The notes beneath the pieces are model-generated. The model had not been told where the DNA came from. It saw only the letters and a list, made by a program, of their open reading frames with translations, and did no database searches. Positions 46,101 through 59,000 of a stretch of 64,000 bases of DNA are shown here, in pieces. This DNA comes from Linnemannia schmuckeri (taxonomy: Eukaryota > Mortierellomycota > Mortierellomycetes > Mortierellales > Mortierellaceae), in NCBI GenBank assembly GCA_029449235.1, contig JANATG010000011.1, positions 1,208,001 to 1,272,000 of the forward strand, in the 5' to 3' direction. The position numbers and the translations under genes are program-made. Position 1 is the first letter of the stretch; every line of letters begins with the position of its first letter.

Positions 46101-46564
46101 TGACAGCAGTCCCGAGTCTGACGACTGAGATGGGTCGGATGGCATCAAGTCCATCATATTCATGCCAAAGCCATCTCCCTCAGCGAGAACTCGGCTGTTG
46201 ATGGTGTTGTCCTGATGTTGCTGAATTGGACGAGTAAAAGCCAGGCGCTGGGGAGAGTCGTATAATATATGATTGGGATCGTATGGCTCCATTTTAATCG
46301 TGGAGTATTCCGAAGGGTGTTCATCCATCAACAGGTCGGTGTCCTTAAACACCACTATTGTAACGTCAGCGTATACATAATACCGTGGTGAGTGGTGACA
46401 TAAAAAGACTAAAAGTTTTCCATTGAGATGGTGCATGTATGTTGTTGAGGTCACTAGTATGCTGTATGTGTGAGGGACACTAGGGTAAACTTACTCTGAG
46501 ATTGATCGACAAACATATATAGCGTCTCATGTTGGTTATCTCGATGGTCTGCCTTAAACGACAT
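43181..46564 (-). CDS. bZIP transcription factor (fungal AP-1/Yap-like basic region)
   Basis: Three exons (46495-46564, 44873-46354, 43181-44577) join in frame to 982 aa. The basic region and start of the zipper read RRAEQNRAAQRAFRQRKQKY, the NxxAQxxFR signature of fungal PAP1/Yap1 proteins, then LESKAEELDEVYRILALV, at about residue 265-310. The N-terminal 260 residues are Ser-rich and acidic, typical of an activation region. The third exon (CC|CCA after a TTTAG acceptor) adds about 465 residues of Gln/His/Ser/Thr-rich sequence with long Q runs and ends HLQQ. I see no clear Cys-rich redox domain of the Yap1 type. The exon-2/3 junction is the least certain part. Confidence 0.85.
44645..44690. 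repeat. 7-bp tandem repeat inside bZIP intron 2
   Basis: About six copies of AAAAGAG on the plus strand, which is CTCTTTT in the gene's sense, within the intron 44578-44872. Confidence 0.85.
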
Positions 46565-49500
46565 GATGCTAAAGTAATAAAGACGACCGTCAAAGGGAGA
46601 AAGATGGGCTTATGTCAACACTATTTGTACGCGTTGCGCAATCAAGATGTCTGCACGAAGAAATAACAAAAATAAAATAAAAATATAATGAGCACTCACC
46701 GTAATGCTTGCGAAGTAAGAAAGGGAACAGTCGACAGTGGAGGCAGTCGGTGTGTATGCGTATGTGTATGTATATGTTGATGCTGGTATTGGTGTTGGTG
46801 TTGTTTGGCGATGTGGTGAAAGAAGAGGAAGAGAGGAATAATGCAGCTTGGACGGCACTATCATCGAAACGCGCACAACGAACAAATGGGGCAGAGCAAG
46901 TGAAGTGGAATAAGAGAAAGAAAGAAGGAGTGGACAAAGTCAGATAACGTGCTTATTCAGGTGGTTGTTGTTTGAATGTTTGGAGTGAATCCTGTTCTCC
47001 TTTTTGCCCACTTCTCCTCCATGCCCTCGGTTACATCTGACGCATGCAATAACAAACACGAAAGCATGCGCGCCCACGACCAGTGAAATAATGATACAAA
47101 GGAGGTTTGAACGAATAGGAATAATCCTTTTTTTTCTTCTCCTCAAAATGAGTCCATTGTGGTGGATGGTTATCAACAAGCAGACATTCGTTGATCAAAC
47201 CATGTTACAAACGACCTCATTCTCTTTTTTCACTCTCTCTCCTTGTCAATAGCCCCGGTTTTCAACCGTCCTCCTTCCCCTCTTTATCAGATAACCCGTT
47301 TATGCCTTTGTAAGATCGCCCGCCTGGACGAAACAAGGCACCTCCTTCAAGTTGGCCTGCCCTTTCAGGCCATATACTACAATTAGCGATTGAGCGATTG
47401 AGCGACACCTTTTTTGTAAAGCAAAGGCGGGGGTGTATGTGGAAACAAACGAAAAGAAAAAAATGCAAGAAAAAAAGTGTTCATGGATGTCGGGTTGAGC
47501 ATGTAGGGCCTGTCTGCCTGTTAAATGTACGTGTTGCAATAAAGAAGGCATGAAATCAATCTTGTTTGGAGAAGCATACTAAGTTGAAGGGGGGGGGGGG
47601 GGGAGCAGACGGAAAAAAATTCAGATAAAAGAAAAATGGAGGACAAGGTCGCTAAAATGCGATGGTTTCTGTTCAATGAACGCTCTGAGGAGAGAAAGAA
47701 ATTGACTGAAAGACAGCCGGTGATGACAGAAGTCAAAGGGAGAGTATCTGCAAGAGTGTTTCTTTGCGATATGCGAGTAAAAGAGGGTCCGGTATGCGTG
47801 TGTACGTGTGAGTGTGTGCCGAAGGTGTCGTGTTTGTGTATGCTGGCTGTATTGAGACTTGAGAGTTCAGTGGGCAGCTGGAGGTGACCTCGGGGCCATA
47901 GTGCATGAGAAGGGAAGGAAGGAAGGAAGGAAGGAAGGAAGAAAGGAAGGAGAGCTTACATTGAGGGGTGGTATTGATGGTATTGTTTATGTTGGGCAAA
48001 AAAATAGCAAAAAAAAAGGCGTGTTCAGGAACGAATAGAAAAAAGAAATTGTCGAGAAACACAAAAAAGGTGAAGGCGAGATCGACTTGTTTTATTTCAG
48101 AGAGAATGGGTAAGGACAACGAACGAGTAAAGAAAAGGAGTTAAAGAAGAAGAAAAGAGACGGACAAAGAAGCAAAAGTCAAAAAAAGCATGACAATCAC
48201 ATCTAGACTCTACTCGTTTCAACTGAATTAGCTCACTTTTTTTTTCTTTTATTATTCGGGTCAATGCAGCACAAAAGTGTGAGAGCAAGAGATCGGGAAC
48301 AGGAACAGGGTCGTCAGAGAGCGAAGTTAGAAAAGAAAACTGCGATTCACAATCCATGGGGGAAGCAATGAGCTTGCTTATGAGGGCCGATTGCTTGGGC
48401 ACGGAGACACACAGTTAAGGAAAAGGGAGAGGGGGGACAGATGTATATGTGTATCAGTGCACGAGTGTTTGTTTTCTTAAAAAAAAAAAAAAAAAGAGAG
48501 AGCGAGAGTGGAAGCGAGGGATAGAAAATACGAGAGAATGGAAGTTGAGAGATAGAGTTTTCGGTAAAACACGATTCTCCGCCAGGCGAAGCTGTTTTAT
48601 TTGTACTTCCTGCGGCAGTAAAGAAAAACAACAAAAAAAAAGAGAGAGGAGGAAAAATGGCAAGGGGGACGAGAAACGGTAGTAATTAGGAAAAGAATTG
48701 AGGATGAGGCATTCTTTCAAAATCGAACTTGCAGAAGCGAGATTTGGAGTGAGCGAGTGAGAGAGTAGGCGCGATCGTAGAATGGCCATTTTAGGGAGGT
48801 AAAGTGGATAAGTCGAATGGGGGTCAAAGTAAAAGTACAGAAACGAATAATAAATAAAAAACAAACAAAGAAAACTCACGGCTGCCTCACTCTCGCCACA
48901 TCTGTGCATGCTCTGGCAGGGGGATGATATGTGTGTAAAACAGGGCTTTATTTAGTCAAGGAGACAAAGTAAACGCGTCAGGTTCCTTCTTCCCCCTTTA
49001 ATGAAAAAAGTCATCCTCCCTCTCTCTTGTGCGAATGAGACGACGAGCAATATGATTGGTGTTCGTTCAAGGACTCTCGAGCATCTCAATCTGTTTTCGC
49101 GAAGATGAGGTCATAGCCGATTCTCAAGGCAGCTATCAGGTCCACAATGTGGCACTAGTGAAGAAAGGGGAGGGGACCCTTGAAAGTCCCTGCTATGGGT
49201 ATCTTGGACTTTCGATATCTCTTGCAGATCGTGATGAAATCTTAAAAGGCGACAAATCAATCATTGGAAGAAACACAGAGAGGGAGCGGGGAGATGGATA
49301 AGGTGGTCAGTGTTGTTGCCATTGTCCTTAATATACGGAACAAACAGAAATAAATAAGCAGGCGAAAGATTAAAACACACCTAAAGCGAGTGCCGTGCGC
49401 AACTGAGACGTGCAGCCGCCCAAGTTTCCGCGCTTGGAACTCCTTGAAGCGATATGCACGAGAGACAGAAAGAAAGAGACGAAAAGAGAAGGTAATAAAT

Positions 49501-50067
49501 GTAGCCCATTTTATTTCTGCAACTCGATATTTTCTATTGCTCTTGCGCCTATTCGAAGTGCCTTTATTTCACGCCGACTCACTTTCAATTAGACTCCTGA
49601 CAGTGCCGCGAGCCCCTTGAGCACTAGCAATAGCGTCGGACTAAAATGCTGGCCCTGGATTTTTTTAACGAGGCTAACATTTTCCTAAACACCGCAACGC
49701 ACTATACGTCGGTTAAAAAAACTTGCTCGACCGAACACTCGGACAAGTATTTGAAGAATCGAGATTCGGAAAAGGCAAGGGGAAGGCAGACGAGATGCGT
49801 TTGTGTTTGTGCTTTTCCTCTTCAGATCATATAAAGTTCAAGGGCGTGGTCAGATAGGGGGTGAATTTGCGACCTTCACCAGAATAGGAGAGTAAAAAAG
49901 TTGCAGCCGGAAAGCACAGATTCAGAAGCCATAAGGCCATATCCTATTACTGTTTGTAACACCTCAAGGCATTCCTCGATCCTTATGTGCCAGTTAAGTC
50001 AGAGCTTTGGGATTGTTACACGATGGGCAAAACGCGACAAAAGATAAAAGGGAGCTGGGCCAAAATA
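46565..50067. other. 3.5-kb upstream region of the bZIP gene, no supported gene
   Basis: It contains GA-rich stretches on the plus strand (CT-rich in the bZIP sense), a run of 15 G at 47589-47603, an AAGG microsatellite at about 47914-47950 and several A runs. Open frames are short and compositionally simple. It ends at the tRNA gene. Confidence 0.5.
47589..47603. repeat. Fifteen-G homopolymer
   Basis: A rare long G run in an A/T-homopolymer-rich region. Confidence 0.9.
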
Positions 50068-50140
50068 TTCCCAATCCGGGGTTCGAACCCGGGCCGCCTC
50101 GGTGAAAGCGAGGAATCCTGACCACTGGACCAATTAGGAA
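50068..50140 (-). tRNA. tRNA-Glu, anticodon TTC
   Basis: The 73-nt minus-strand sequence begins TTCCTAATTGGTCCAGTGG. Its acceptor stem pairs with the 3' end TTGGGAA (one T-G pair). The anticodon arm is CCTCG-CTTTCAC-CGAGG with TTC in the loop, and the T arm holds GGTTCGAACCC. No intron is present. A and B promoter boxes lie inside the gene as usual for RNA polymerase III. Confidence 0.95.
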
Positions 50141-50359
50141 GTTTTCACATGTGTTGTTTCATTTCTAACATCTACTTGTCGTGACAGAAGTATACGTAAT
50201 GGTATTTGCCGCTGCTAATGCTGCGTCACGTTTTGCCTGTTTTCACCAGAGAAATAATATTGCGTACGAAAAAAGCGCCTTCAGTACAGGCGTGGTTCAA
50301 TTGGGCGAGCTTGGTCTTCCATGACATCTCCCATAAATAAGTCTTCCACCTAGAACGCC

Positions 50360-51361
50360 ATGCTGGGACTGTACACGCGAGTTTTGGCCAATTACCCAAT
50401 AACCACTCAGGCATTGTCCACCGGTAAGAGTGTGAATGAGGCCTAGACCACAATTCAATTGGATGAGCGCGTTAGCACAGGGTGGTTTTTTTTTTTTAGT
50501 TGTATTTTTTCAGGCACCCAAACAAAATAGTTAACAACCCCGCCCTCACTTCAACCTCCTTACTTGTCGCTGGTTTGATGGGGATATTTGTTGATGCTTT
50601 TATTTTAGGTACGCTGTTCGGAACTGGCGACCTGATAGCTCAGTTCTTCATTGACAACAAGGCTACAGCTGAATCATCAGGCTGGGATAAAACCAGGACG
50701 ACTCGAATGGTCGTGTTTGGTGCCGGGTTTGCAGGTCCTGTCCTTCACCATTGGTATAAGTTCCTCGACAGGAGGATCCGACTCGCCACTCCGGTCCAGT
50801 CGTTGATCGGTCGCGTCGCTATTGACCAGATTTTTTTCGCGCCTTGTTTCATCGCCTCGTTCTTTGTGGGTCAAGGCCTCTTGGCAGGTGAGTATCGGGA
50901 AACCATTCAAGCGCGTTTGAACAAGGTAAGATGACGCGCTAAATGCCATGCACCTCGAATAAACCTGATTTTTTTTTGGGACCAGCGCGCGATGTTCGTA
51001 AGCAGTGTGGTCTAAACACTTGTGTTGATGATGGCCACTTTCCTCATTTGCTAGGGGTACCTCGGAGCACTGAAGAGCAACTACATGGTCTGGCCTGCAG
51101 TTCAATGTGCCAATTTCTGGCTAGTGCCTCTGCAGCATCGCCTAATGGTTGTGAACACTTTTGCACTGGGTAAGCGGTCTTTCTTTGATCTCCATCTGTG
51201 CACTTTCTGTTTAAGAAATAAATTCGATACACACCTATAAGATGAGATCTCTAACCACCTTGCCTTTTTCATTTCCTGCTACAACATTCATAGGCTGGAA
51301 CACTTACCTTTCTCATGTCAACCAAACAACTCGCGCATCAGTCGAGCTGTCAAAAAAATAA
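50360..51361 (+). CDS. Mpv17/PMP22-family membrane protein
   Basis: Four exons (50360-50423, 50609-50925, 51055-51169, 51294-51361) give 187 aa. The start MLGLYTRVLANYPITTQALSTG leads across the first splice to TLFGTGDLIAQFF, the family's usual opening. RMVVFGAGFAGPVLHHWYKFLD, IDQIFFAPCFIASFFVG, MVWPAVQCANFWLVPLQHRL and ALGWNTYLSH follow, the PMP22/Mpv17 signature series with four membrane helices. Length fits the family (170-200 aa). Members sit in the mitochondrial inner membrane (Sym1/Mpv17) or in peroxisomes (PXMP2); which applies cannot be decided. It is convergent with PDA1, with 163 bp between stop codons. Confidence 0.9.
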
Positions 51362-51524
51362 AAAAGCAACCTTTTATCTTGTATACGTGTGTGAATGAAT
51401 GTGTTTTAATATGTACTAGGTGAATGAATAGCATTCGCACTTTCTCTACGGATGTTAATAGGTGTTCTCATGAAAAAAAAATGACAATCTCTCTCTCTCT
51501 CTTCCCCTTTGTGTATGTTTAAAT

Positions 51525-54256
51525 TTAGTAGTAGTGCATCTCCTCGGGCTCGCGTCCGCGGACAGAGGGGACACCGGCATCCTTCTGGTAGATCTGGGTC
51601 CAGAACTCGGAAAGATCGGGCTCGCCAGAGGCCTTGGCCTCCTCAACAGCCTGGTCAACCTCGACACGGGCAGCCTTGTCGATGGCCTTCATCTCATCTT
51701 CGGTGATGATGTTGAACTCCAAGAGACGCTGCTTCAAACCGGTGATGGGGTCATTGTTAGAGCGCATGTGCTGAATCTCCTCACGGGTACGGTAAGTGGT
51801 ACCGGGGTCGGACATGGAGTGACCACCATAACGGTAAGTCTCCATCTCGAGCAACAGGGGTCCCTTTCCAGAGACGGTCCACTCCTTGGCGTAAGCAACA
51901 GCCTGGTGAACAGCCAAGACATCCATGCCGTTGACCTATCGGTTGGTGAAAAAGAAAATGGAAGGATAAGTTTAGATAAGGGCGGTCGAGTGAGGGCGAA
52001 GCAGCCTGTGAAGATCTGCACTCAGTAATATCGTTCGCTTAATGCCCATGGAATGACAAGTGTGGCTGATTACCTTCAAACCAGGGATGTAGTCACCACG
52101 CTTGAAGTAGCTGGTGTTGGCAGAGGAGCGGCTGGCAGCAGTTCCCATTCCGTAGCGGTTGTTCTCGCAGACAAAGACGGCGGGGAGCTCCCAGAGCTTG
52201 GCCATGTTATAGGCCTCGAAGACCTGACCCTGGTTGGAGGCACCATCACCGTAGAGGGAGAAGGTGGCGGCCTTGTGGCCCTGGTACTTCTGGGCAAAGG
52301 CAATACCAGCACCCAGAGGGACCTGGGCACCGACAATACCGTTACCACCGAAGAAGTTGGGGGTGAACATGTGCATGGAGCCTCCCTTTCCGCCAGAGAT
52401 ACCGGCCTTGCGTCCGAGAAGCTCAGCGAGGATGGAGGTGATGGAACCACCGCGCATGTAGGTGAAACCGTGGCAACGGTAGGCGGTGATGATCTTGTCT
52501 TCGGCGGTCAAAGCAGTCTCCATACCGACAGCAACGGCTTCCTGTTTAACATTATTGCATATTATTCAGTAGAAAGTGAATTAGAGTGTGTGGGTTGGTT
52601 AATAACTTTTGTCTTTTTTCCCATAAAATCGTATCAATACAAGACGGGGAGAAAAAAACAATATATAATTCGGACAGCGGAATCTTCCGTTTGGATTTCT
52701 CCACGACTCTTTTTCGTGCCAAATAAAAAAATTGAGTTTGTTGGGATCAATCTCTCCTTCTGTTCTAAGCACCGGACAACGCTCATACACACATACACAC
52801 GCACCACGCACCGCGCACCATGCACCACGCACAGGCAAAAAACTACAGATCCTTCTGCGCCTGGAAGGAGGCGATCAACTGGCTTCTTTAACTACTATGC
52901 TGCTCTACATCAATATACGCCCCTTGACACAGTATGGATAAAAAAAGAAAAGAAAAGAATAAACGCCCTTGAAGGGCGTGAGAGAGGCAAGCTGCTGATC
53001 AACAAGTCCTCTTGGGATAATACCATCAATGAATGAATCCCTTCCATGTCCTTGACACCCCCTATTCTCGTTTGCCTCTTGTCCTTATGTCCTGTCTACA
53101 TCCATCCAGTTTTACACATCCTATTGTCATGACACACTAGGCCTTGATAACCACAAGAAAGAACATACGGCGTCCCTTTTCCCGTCAGCAGCGCCTACAC
53201 TTTCTCCCTCTTTTCCTTCTTTTCCCGAATGTTAGCAAGTTGTTATTATTTACCTGACCAGTGCACAAGTGGCAGAAACCGCGGATGAGCTTGGCCTTGT
53301 ACAAACCGTCGGAAGCCATCTCCATGCGTCTCATGGTGACCATGCTCTTATACATTCTAACGAGCTCCTCCTTGGAGATCTCGACATCGAGAGCAGGGGC
53401 ATCGCAGTTGTAGGACTCGAACGAGTTCTTGTGGAGGTTGATACTGACGTTGCGGACGGCAGACGAAGCAAAGGTGCGGACGGTCTATTCAAGCGCCAAA
53501 AAATGCAAGGCAGATAGGGAAAAGGTATGACAAGAGAATCATCAATGTCAATAATCGTGTGCTCAATATTTGGTGGGTCGTGAGAAAAATGAACCCCACC
53601 ATCACCATAGATAACTAGGCCTCGTCTTTTTTCCTGGAGCTTATTGATAATACTCATCCACATGTAACATTTAGAGCCTTATCGCCCTATCCCAGTAGAT
53701 AGGGATGGCCTTCCGCTTTGTATGTTATTGCCTGCTGTAGATTCTTTTCAAGCCAGTAATAGCTTCCTGTCTTCCCCAGATGATTGAGAATGGCTGACGA
53801 ACAAGCGGGTTTCTTTTGTTTTTGTTTTGGTCAGTCCTGTCTTTTTTTCGCCTCCGACAAGATAAAATATCTCTTATCACAATTATTTTTCGCACTCTCT
53901 CTGGCTGAGCTTCGTGTCGTTCAAAGCAAGCGATTGTCAGTGAGCAAGTCCTTCCCGACGGGTCACAAAAAGGCGTTGTTATCGTTGATATGTTCCGTTG
54001 TGCTGATAAATCGTCTGTTACGTCCATGGCAAAATATTTTTTCTCCACTATTTTCTGATCAGTTGGGGTGGAGGTGTATGCGTTCGTGTAAAGTTGAGTG
54101 TGTCGTCATGGAGAGCCAAAAAATAAAAAGTGGACTGAGAGATAGTAGACGTAGAGAGGGAAGAAGGGAGAGGGTGAAGGATAGTATTATTACCAAGGGG
54201 GTGATGAAAGCCTTGGCGGCGACCTTGGCAAGGCTGATCTTCTGAGTGGACAACAT
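51525..54256 (-). CDS. PDA1: Pyruvate dehydrogenase E1 component, alpha subunit, mitochondrial
   Basis: Four exons (54194-54256, 53254-53484, 52074-52541, 51525-51935), all phase 0, give 390 aa. The N-terminus (MLSTQKISLAKVAAKAFITP) is a basic, amphipathic mitochondrial presequence. RGFCHLCTGQEAVAVGME, GKGGSMHMF and the thiamine-diphosphate motif GDGASNQGQVFEAYNMAKLW are present, as are ENNRYGMGT and the phosphorylation loop YRYGGHSMSDPGTTYRTREE, whose serines are targets of PDH kinase in this family. The enzyme decarboxylates pyruvate as the first step of acetyl-CoA formation. A CT-rich leader precedes the ATG. Confidence 0.96.
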
Positions 54257-55415
54257 GGTGATGTGAGACAGGGGAGGAGGGATGGAGAGAAGAGAAGAGA
54301 GAAGAAAAAGTAGAAGCAGAGACAGAAGAAAAAGAAGGAGAGAGCGGGGGGTTCGAGAAAAAATAATTTTTTTGGGGGGACTGGCACAATCGACGTGTAG
54401 TTTTGTAGTGCCATAAAAAGGACTGATGATTTGATTTTTTGTTTGCCGCTCGCTTGTCTCCAGAGCGGGCAGATTCAAATCAAAAAAAAACGATGCTCTC
54501 CTCTCGATGATAAGATTGAGTGAGGCGACATTATGGTTTTGGCGGATGTGGAGGAGGAGGAAATCGCCTTGAAGCCTTCTCTCTTCTCTTCTCCTGCTGC
54601 TGCTTTTACACAGAGCAAAACTATACCAGCTCAGCTCGATTAAATCTCCCTCCCCTCGTCATTCTTCACATATGGGTCAGCACACATACACATACACATA
54701 CACATACACATATGTTGATTATGTATGGCCACCATTGAAGTTATTGTGGTGATCCAACATAACGCAGGGTCACGTCTGAAAATAATAGGAATCAAGCGTG
54801 AGGAACAAGACAAATGTTCGTAAGCGAAAGAATAGGGAAGGAGAGGATGGATTTCGAGTGAGAGACAGGAACAAGGGAAAATGCGGGCGGGCGTTGGAGA
54901 TAGACATCTGGCCCTGAATTCGACTTCGCACACACACACACTCACAAAAAAAAAGTGGGCCTTCAGCAATCTTCTCTCCCTCTCCCACAATCAACTTTAC
55001 GTGGATGAACTTTGTTTGGCATTTTTCCCTCCCTTGCGTCCTTTTGTTCGTGTAAAGTCAGCACTAATGGACAGAGGGGTGCTCACCCTTTGATCCATCC
55101 TTCTGCTCTTCCTGCTTCTCCCGCTGCCCGTTCCTTCTTTTTCCTACCCTCTTTTCTCTCTCTCTCACTCAACCTTGAACTAAACGATCACGCTTTCTCA
55201 ACCTCTTCCTACCTTTTTCAAGAGGTGTATTTGATAATATAGGTCGGTTATATCAGTTTTTATATGTGAGCCACTTTCACCCGGCGGCACCTATCTGGCT
55301 CCCGCTCAGGCGAGAGTAATTTTCCTCTTTCAAATTGGTGGCGTCAAAAATTAAGCCTCATGAGCAATACACATATCAGCAATGTCCCTTACCAAGAAGA
55401 AAGCAACAGAGCGAG
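54257..55415. promoter_or_regulatory. Intergenic between PDA1 and the QCR6-like copy
   Basis: It carries the CT-rich leader of PDA1 (in its sense, 54257-54350), an ACATAC microsatellite (about 54681-54711) and CT-rich plus-strand sequence at 55090-55200. No other gene seen. Confidence 0.5.
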
Positions 55416-55792
55416 ATGAACAACAGCAACAACAATGGTTCGGAGCAGCAGGAGAAGATTGCGGCCGTGGTTAATGCCGAGACCCGTACCAAGGTAGTTG
55501 ACGAGAACGAGGACGAGCCCGAAGACCTCAAGACTTAGGTTGAAGAAGGTAAACACACATACAACAGTATACTTGCGATCTATGTTTCTGTGTGCATGCT
55601 ATTTACATGATTCGTTATCTTTTTTCGTACGATCTAGTTTGTGTTCGGACGCCAAAGCCACAGCGTTGAAGCGTCAGCTCGAGGAATGTTCCCGTCGTGT
55701 CATCGAGGAAGAACAAGGAGTCCATGATGACTGTACTGAGGAGTTGTTCCAGCTATTGGAGTTTGTCAATGCCCGTAGATTCTAATTGTAAT
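55416..55792 (+). pseudogene. QCR6: QCR6-like (cytochrome bc1 hinge subunit) degenerate copy
   Basis: An ATG at 55416 opens an Asn/Gln-rich start, then an acidic stretch DENEDEPEDLKT ending in TAG at 55536-55538. After a good intron (55549-55637, GTAAAC...CTAG) the frame LCSDAKATALKRQLEECSRR and HDDCTEELFQLLEFVN matches the C-terminal half of the complex III hinge protein (EEDCTEELF). The two parts do not join in frame, and the family's cysteine partners after the first and last helices are missing (AKATA, EFVNARRF). I read it as a decayed paralogue; an unusual splice or an assembly error is the alternative. Confidence 0.5.
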
Positions 55793-56056
55793 TCTTCGCT
55801 GACAGTTTGTTTTTGCGTAAGGGGTAAAGCAAGGAATCCAAGAAGCAGATCCGATGGAGCAACTCATTTCTACCAATCCTACTCATCTTTTTCACCAGGT
55901 TGTTTTCAGGTACTTTAGCTTGCCTGTTTGAAGCATATTTTCCATTTTCACATTGCATTCATAGCCATCACTTCTTACTTGCTTGTTAACCACTCACAGC
56001 CATTCGTATAACATTGACATGATATTTTTGCGACTGAAAAAAAAGTTTAATAGCTA

Positions 56057-59000
56057 TTATCCTTGAGGATGGCCTTGAGTTCCATCGTCAGCCTCATCGT
56101 CGTCTTCACTCGTGTCCGTTGCGAAATCGCTCGACTTAAGTGCATGAAGGACCCGCCGAGTCGCCTGTTTCTCTCGTTGAGAAGCGGTCGTCGCCGAGGC
56201 TTCATCGGTCGGCCAGGAAGAAGGTGAAGCAGAAGTTGCTGAGGACGACGAAGACATCGAAGATGACATCAGCATCGATGAGCCTTGTTGGTGGTGTTGT
56301 GGTTGTTGTTGGTGATGGCTGCTGACGTGTTGATGTGGGTGATGAGACATATCTGTGATCGAGAATGCAAAGTTCAGCATTTGCTCCGCAAGATCATGGT
56401 TGTGCTGCTGAGTCTCCAGTTCTTGTTGGCGCTGGGCCCGTTCCTCGACCGACAGGCTCTCCAATGCCTCTTGCGAGTGTGTAGGGTGGCTTGACGATGG
56501 TGGTGCTGTGGATGTTTGAGGGATAGCACTGGCGGAGGAGGAGGAGGAGGCGTGGTGGGAAGGAAGATGGTCTGAGGGGTCCGACAGAGCATGTGCGAGC
56601 GCCGACTGACCATGATGTTGGTGATGTTGCTGCAGGAATGGGAACTGAGCTGAAAGTGCGGCGATAGCCGCCTGTTGGGCCGCGTTGTTGATGATAATCT
56701 CCTGTTGTTGGATGACAGCCTCTTTGGAAGCCTCCTTCGACAACGCTCCGGTCGACGACTTGGAAGAGGATTCCTCAGCTCCCTCAGCTCCTCCATTTGG
56801 CGATGCAACTCTCTTGCTCGAGCTGCCAGGTCCACCCCGTCGATGCATGATCCGGCGTTCGACATCTTTCATCATAAATACAATCACCTGCTGCAGGGTC
56901 ATGTCACGATAGCCCTCAATCTTGCAGCGAGAGGACATGAAAGTTCGTGCACACTGGTTGGCTGCAGGGACTCTCTGTAAACTCGCCACTGCCTCAGCTT
57001 GTGCTGCAGAAACTGCTGCAGCCATGGCTGCCGAAGCCGCCGCAGCTGCAGCGGCAGCGCTATCACCGTCTTGGAGATGTCGTTGTTTCTTGGAGTCAAG
57101 TTGGTCATGTGTCTGGATGATTTTGGCCAGCTGAATTGCATTAGCTTCCTCTACTCTGTCTCTGAGTCGCTGAGCAATGTTGGACCAATCAATATCAGTA
57201 TGGTCGGTATAGCCATCCTCTTGGATGATCCTAAGGGTATCCAGCTGCTGTTGGAGGCCGGAGCGGCGTCGAATCGGACCCTTGGGCGCCTTGGGAACAA
57301 TCGTGGGGAGTGGGAGTGAGGCTGCTGCTGCAATGGCTGCTGCTGTGAAAGGATCATGAGATCCAGGAGAAATGCTATGGTGGGCATCCTGGCCATGCAT
57401 ATGACCCGAGTTCTGTATTTCGTTTGCCACGGCTTGTGACCAAAGCATATGGCCATTATCATGATCAGGAAGGACGCCCTGGAGTGCTGCCGCAAGCATG
57501 AGAACATCCTGTTCGGCTGTGGTCTTGCCTTGTTCATGGCCAGAACTTACGCCATGGTTGGAGCTTAAGCCAGAGTTAGGGCTAAGGCCGAGACCCAGCT
57601 GGTTACTGTGAGCTTGAAGGTGTTGCTGCTGGGATGACTGCTTGGAGGATGACGATGACGATGCACTCGCAGCAACGGCGGCGTTGGCCGCAACAGCGGC
57701 AGCAGCGGCAGCAGCAGCCGAACTGGGCGCAGTCCATTCTCCACGCTCGAGGCGAGGCTGGAGTGTCTGCGAGTATCGGTGCCGACATTGATGGCGTGTC
57801 CTGGTTCCGTGCATCCTTTCCGAGATCAGAGTCCACATTGGACTGGAATCTAGAATGTTGATTTTGCCCTGCTGAAGCGCCAGATCCTGCATAATTGTCA
57901 ACAGCTGCTCGTCCTCATGTGGCTGCCAAGGTCCCGTGAGCATGGTGCTCTGGTCTTTGAGGTGGTTACGGTATCGGTCACGACAACTGTCAGCCATGCG
58001 TCCGAGCTCTGTTCCGATGGTCGTCCATTGGCCCTTGTGCAGCGCATGGAGCATGATAAGCTTTTGGTCGTCTTCTTTGCTCCAGGTGCCGATATTATTC
58101 TGGGGATGGAACATTCGGCGCACGTGTAGATAAATGTTGAGCAACGGTCGGTTTTGGAGACGAACGGCTATAAGTGAGTGTCAAAGTGAAGACACATATG
58201 TTAGTTCAAGACATTTGAAGCCATTGTGCAGCATGAACCCCTGGGTCCAAAAAAAAGCAATATGTACCAATTTCGACCCACAAGGCTTTCAGGTCATTCT
58301 TTTCGAACCGACCGCGACCGTTTCCGTTCTCGAACCAGCGCTGAATAGCATCCTCCGGCATGTTATTGCGCATAACATAACCCTTGATGGTCTCTCGAAT
58401 GAGTTCGTCCTCGTGTGAGCTGAACGTTCCTGTTTTGTAACTGATGCCTAATGTCAAAAAATGAAAGAGAGTATGGTTAGTAAGCATCCGATAGACACGC
58501 TCGAGTCTCCAATATTCAGCGTCGTGTGCAAAAATACGTACCCTTGTCCTTGAGAGCAGTAGCCATGAGCCACTTGGTGTGAAGAGGGTTATCGCTGGTA
58601 ACCGCTGCAGTATCGTTTTTCACCTGGTCCTGAAGATCAAAACCGGATGTATCTGTCCTATCCTTGGCAGGTTGTCCGGTGTTTGGTCGTGCTGCCTTTC
58701 CTTTCTTCTTGCCCTTGCCTAGATTCTCGACCGGTGGAACATTGACGTTGCTGCTGTTGGGTAGAGGCGAACCGGGATGGCTTGTTTGAGGCGTGTGGAC
58801 GGAGTGTGGCTTGAGAGTCACTAGGATAGAGGGATCGTTTTCCAGGTTCATCAACACTCTTCTGGCATCCTCTATTGCCGCACTGTGTGCAGATTCGGTA
58901 CCATTCTCTTGTCGTCTTTGCTCATCCGCACTGTTCCTCTCCTGCCCCAGAGTTCCTTTCAGACTCTCTTCTAGCAGCAGATGCATGTTGGGGATACTGC

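Noticed and set aside
49046..49840. Short plus-strand frames upstream of the tRNA
   Set aside because: They have no recognisable motif and no splice support; left as intergenic.
50500..50608. Alternative start of the Mpv17-family gene inside the first intron
   Set aside because: The upstream exon 50360-50423 supplies the family's conserved opening (YPITTQALSTG) and joins in frame.
52053..53036. 327-aa open frame on the plus strand
   Set aside because: It lies antisense to the PDA1 exons and introns; the minus-strand protein is unmistakable, and the frame arises from C-biased codons on the other strand.
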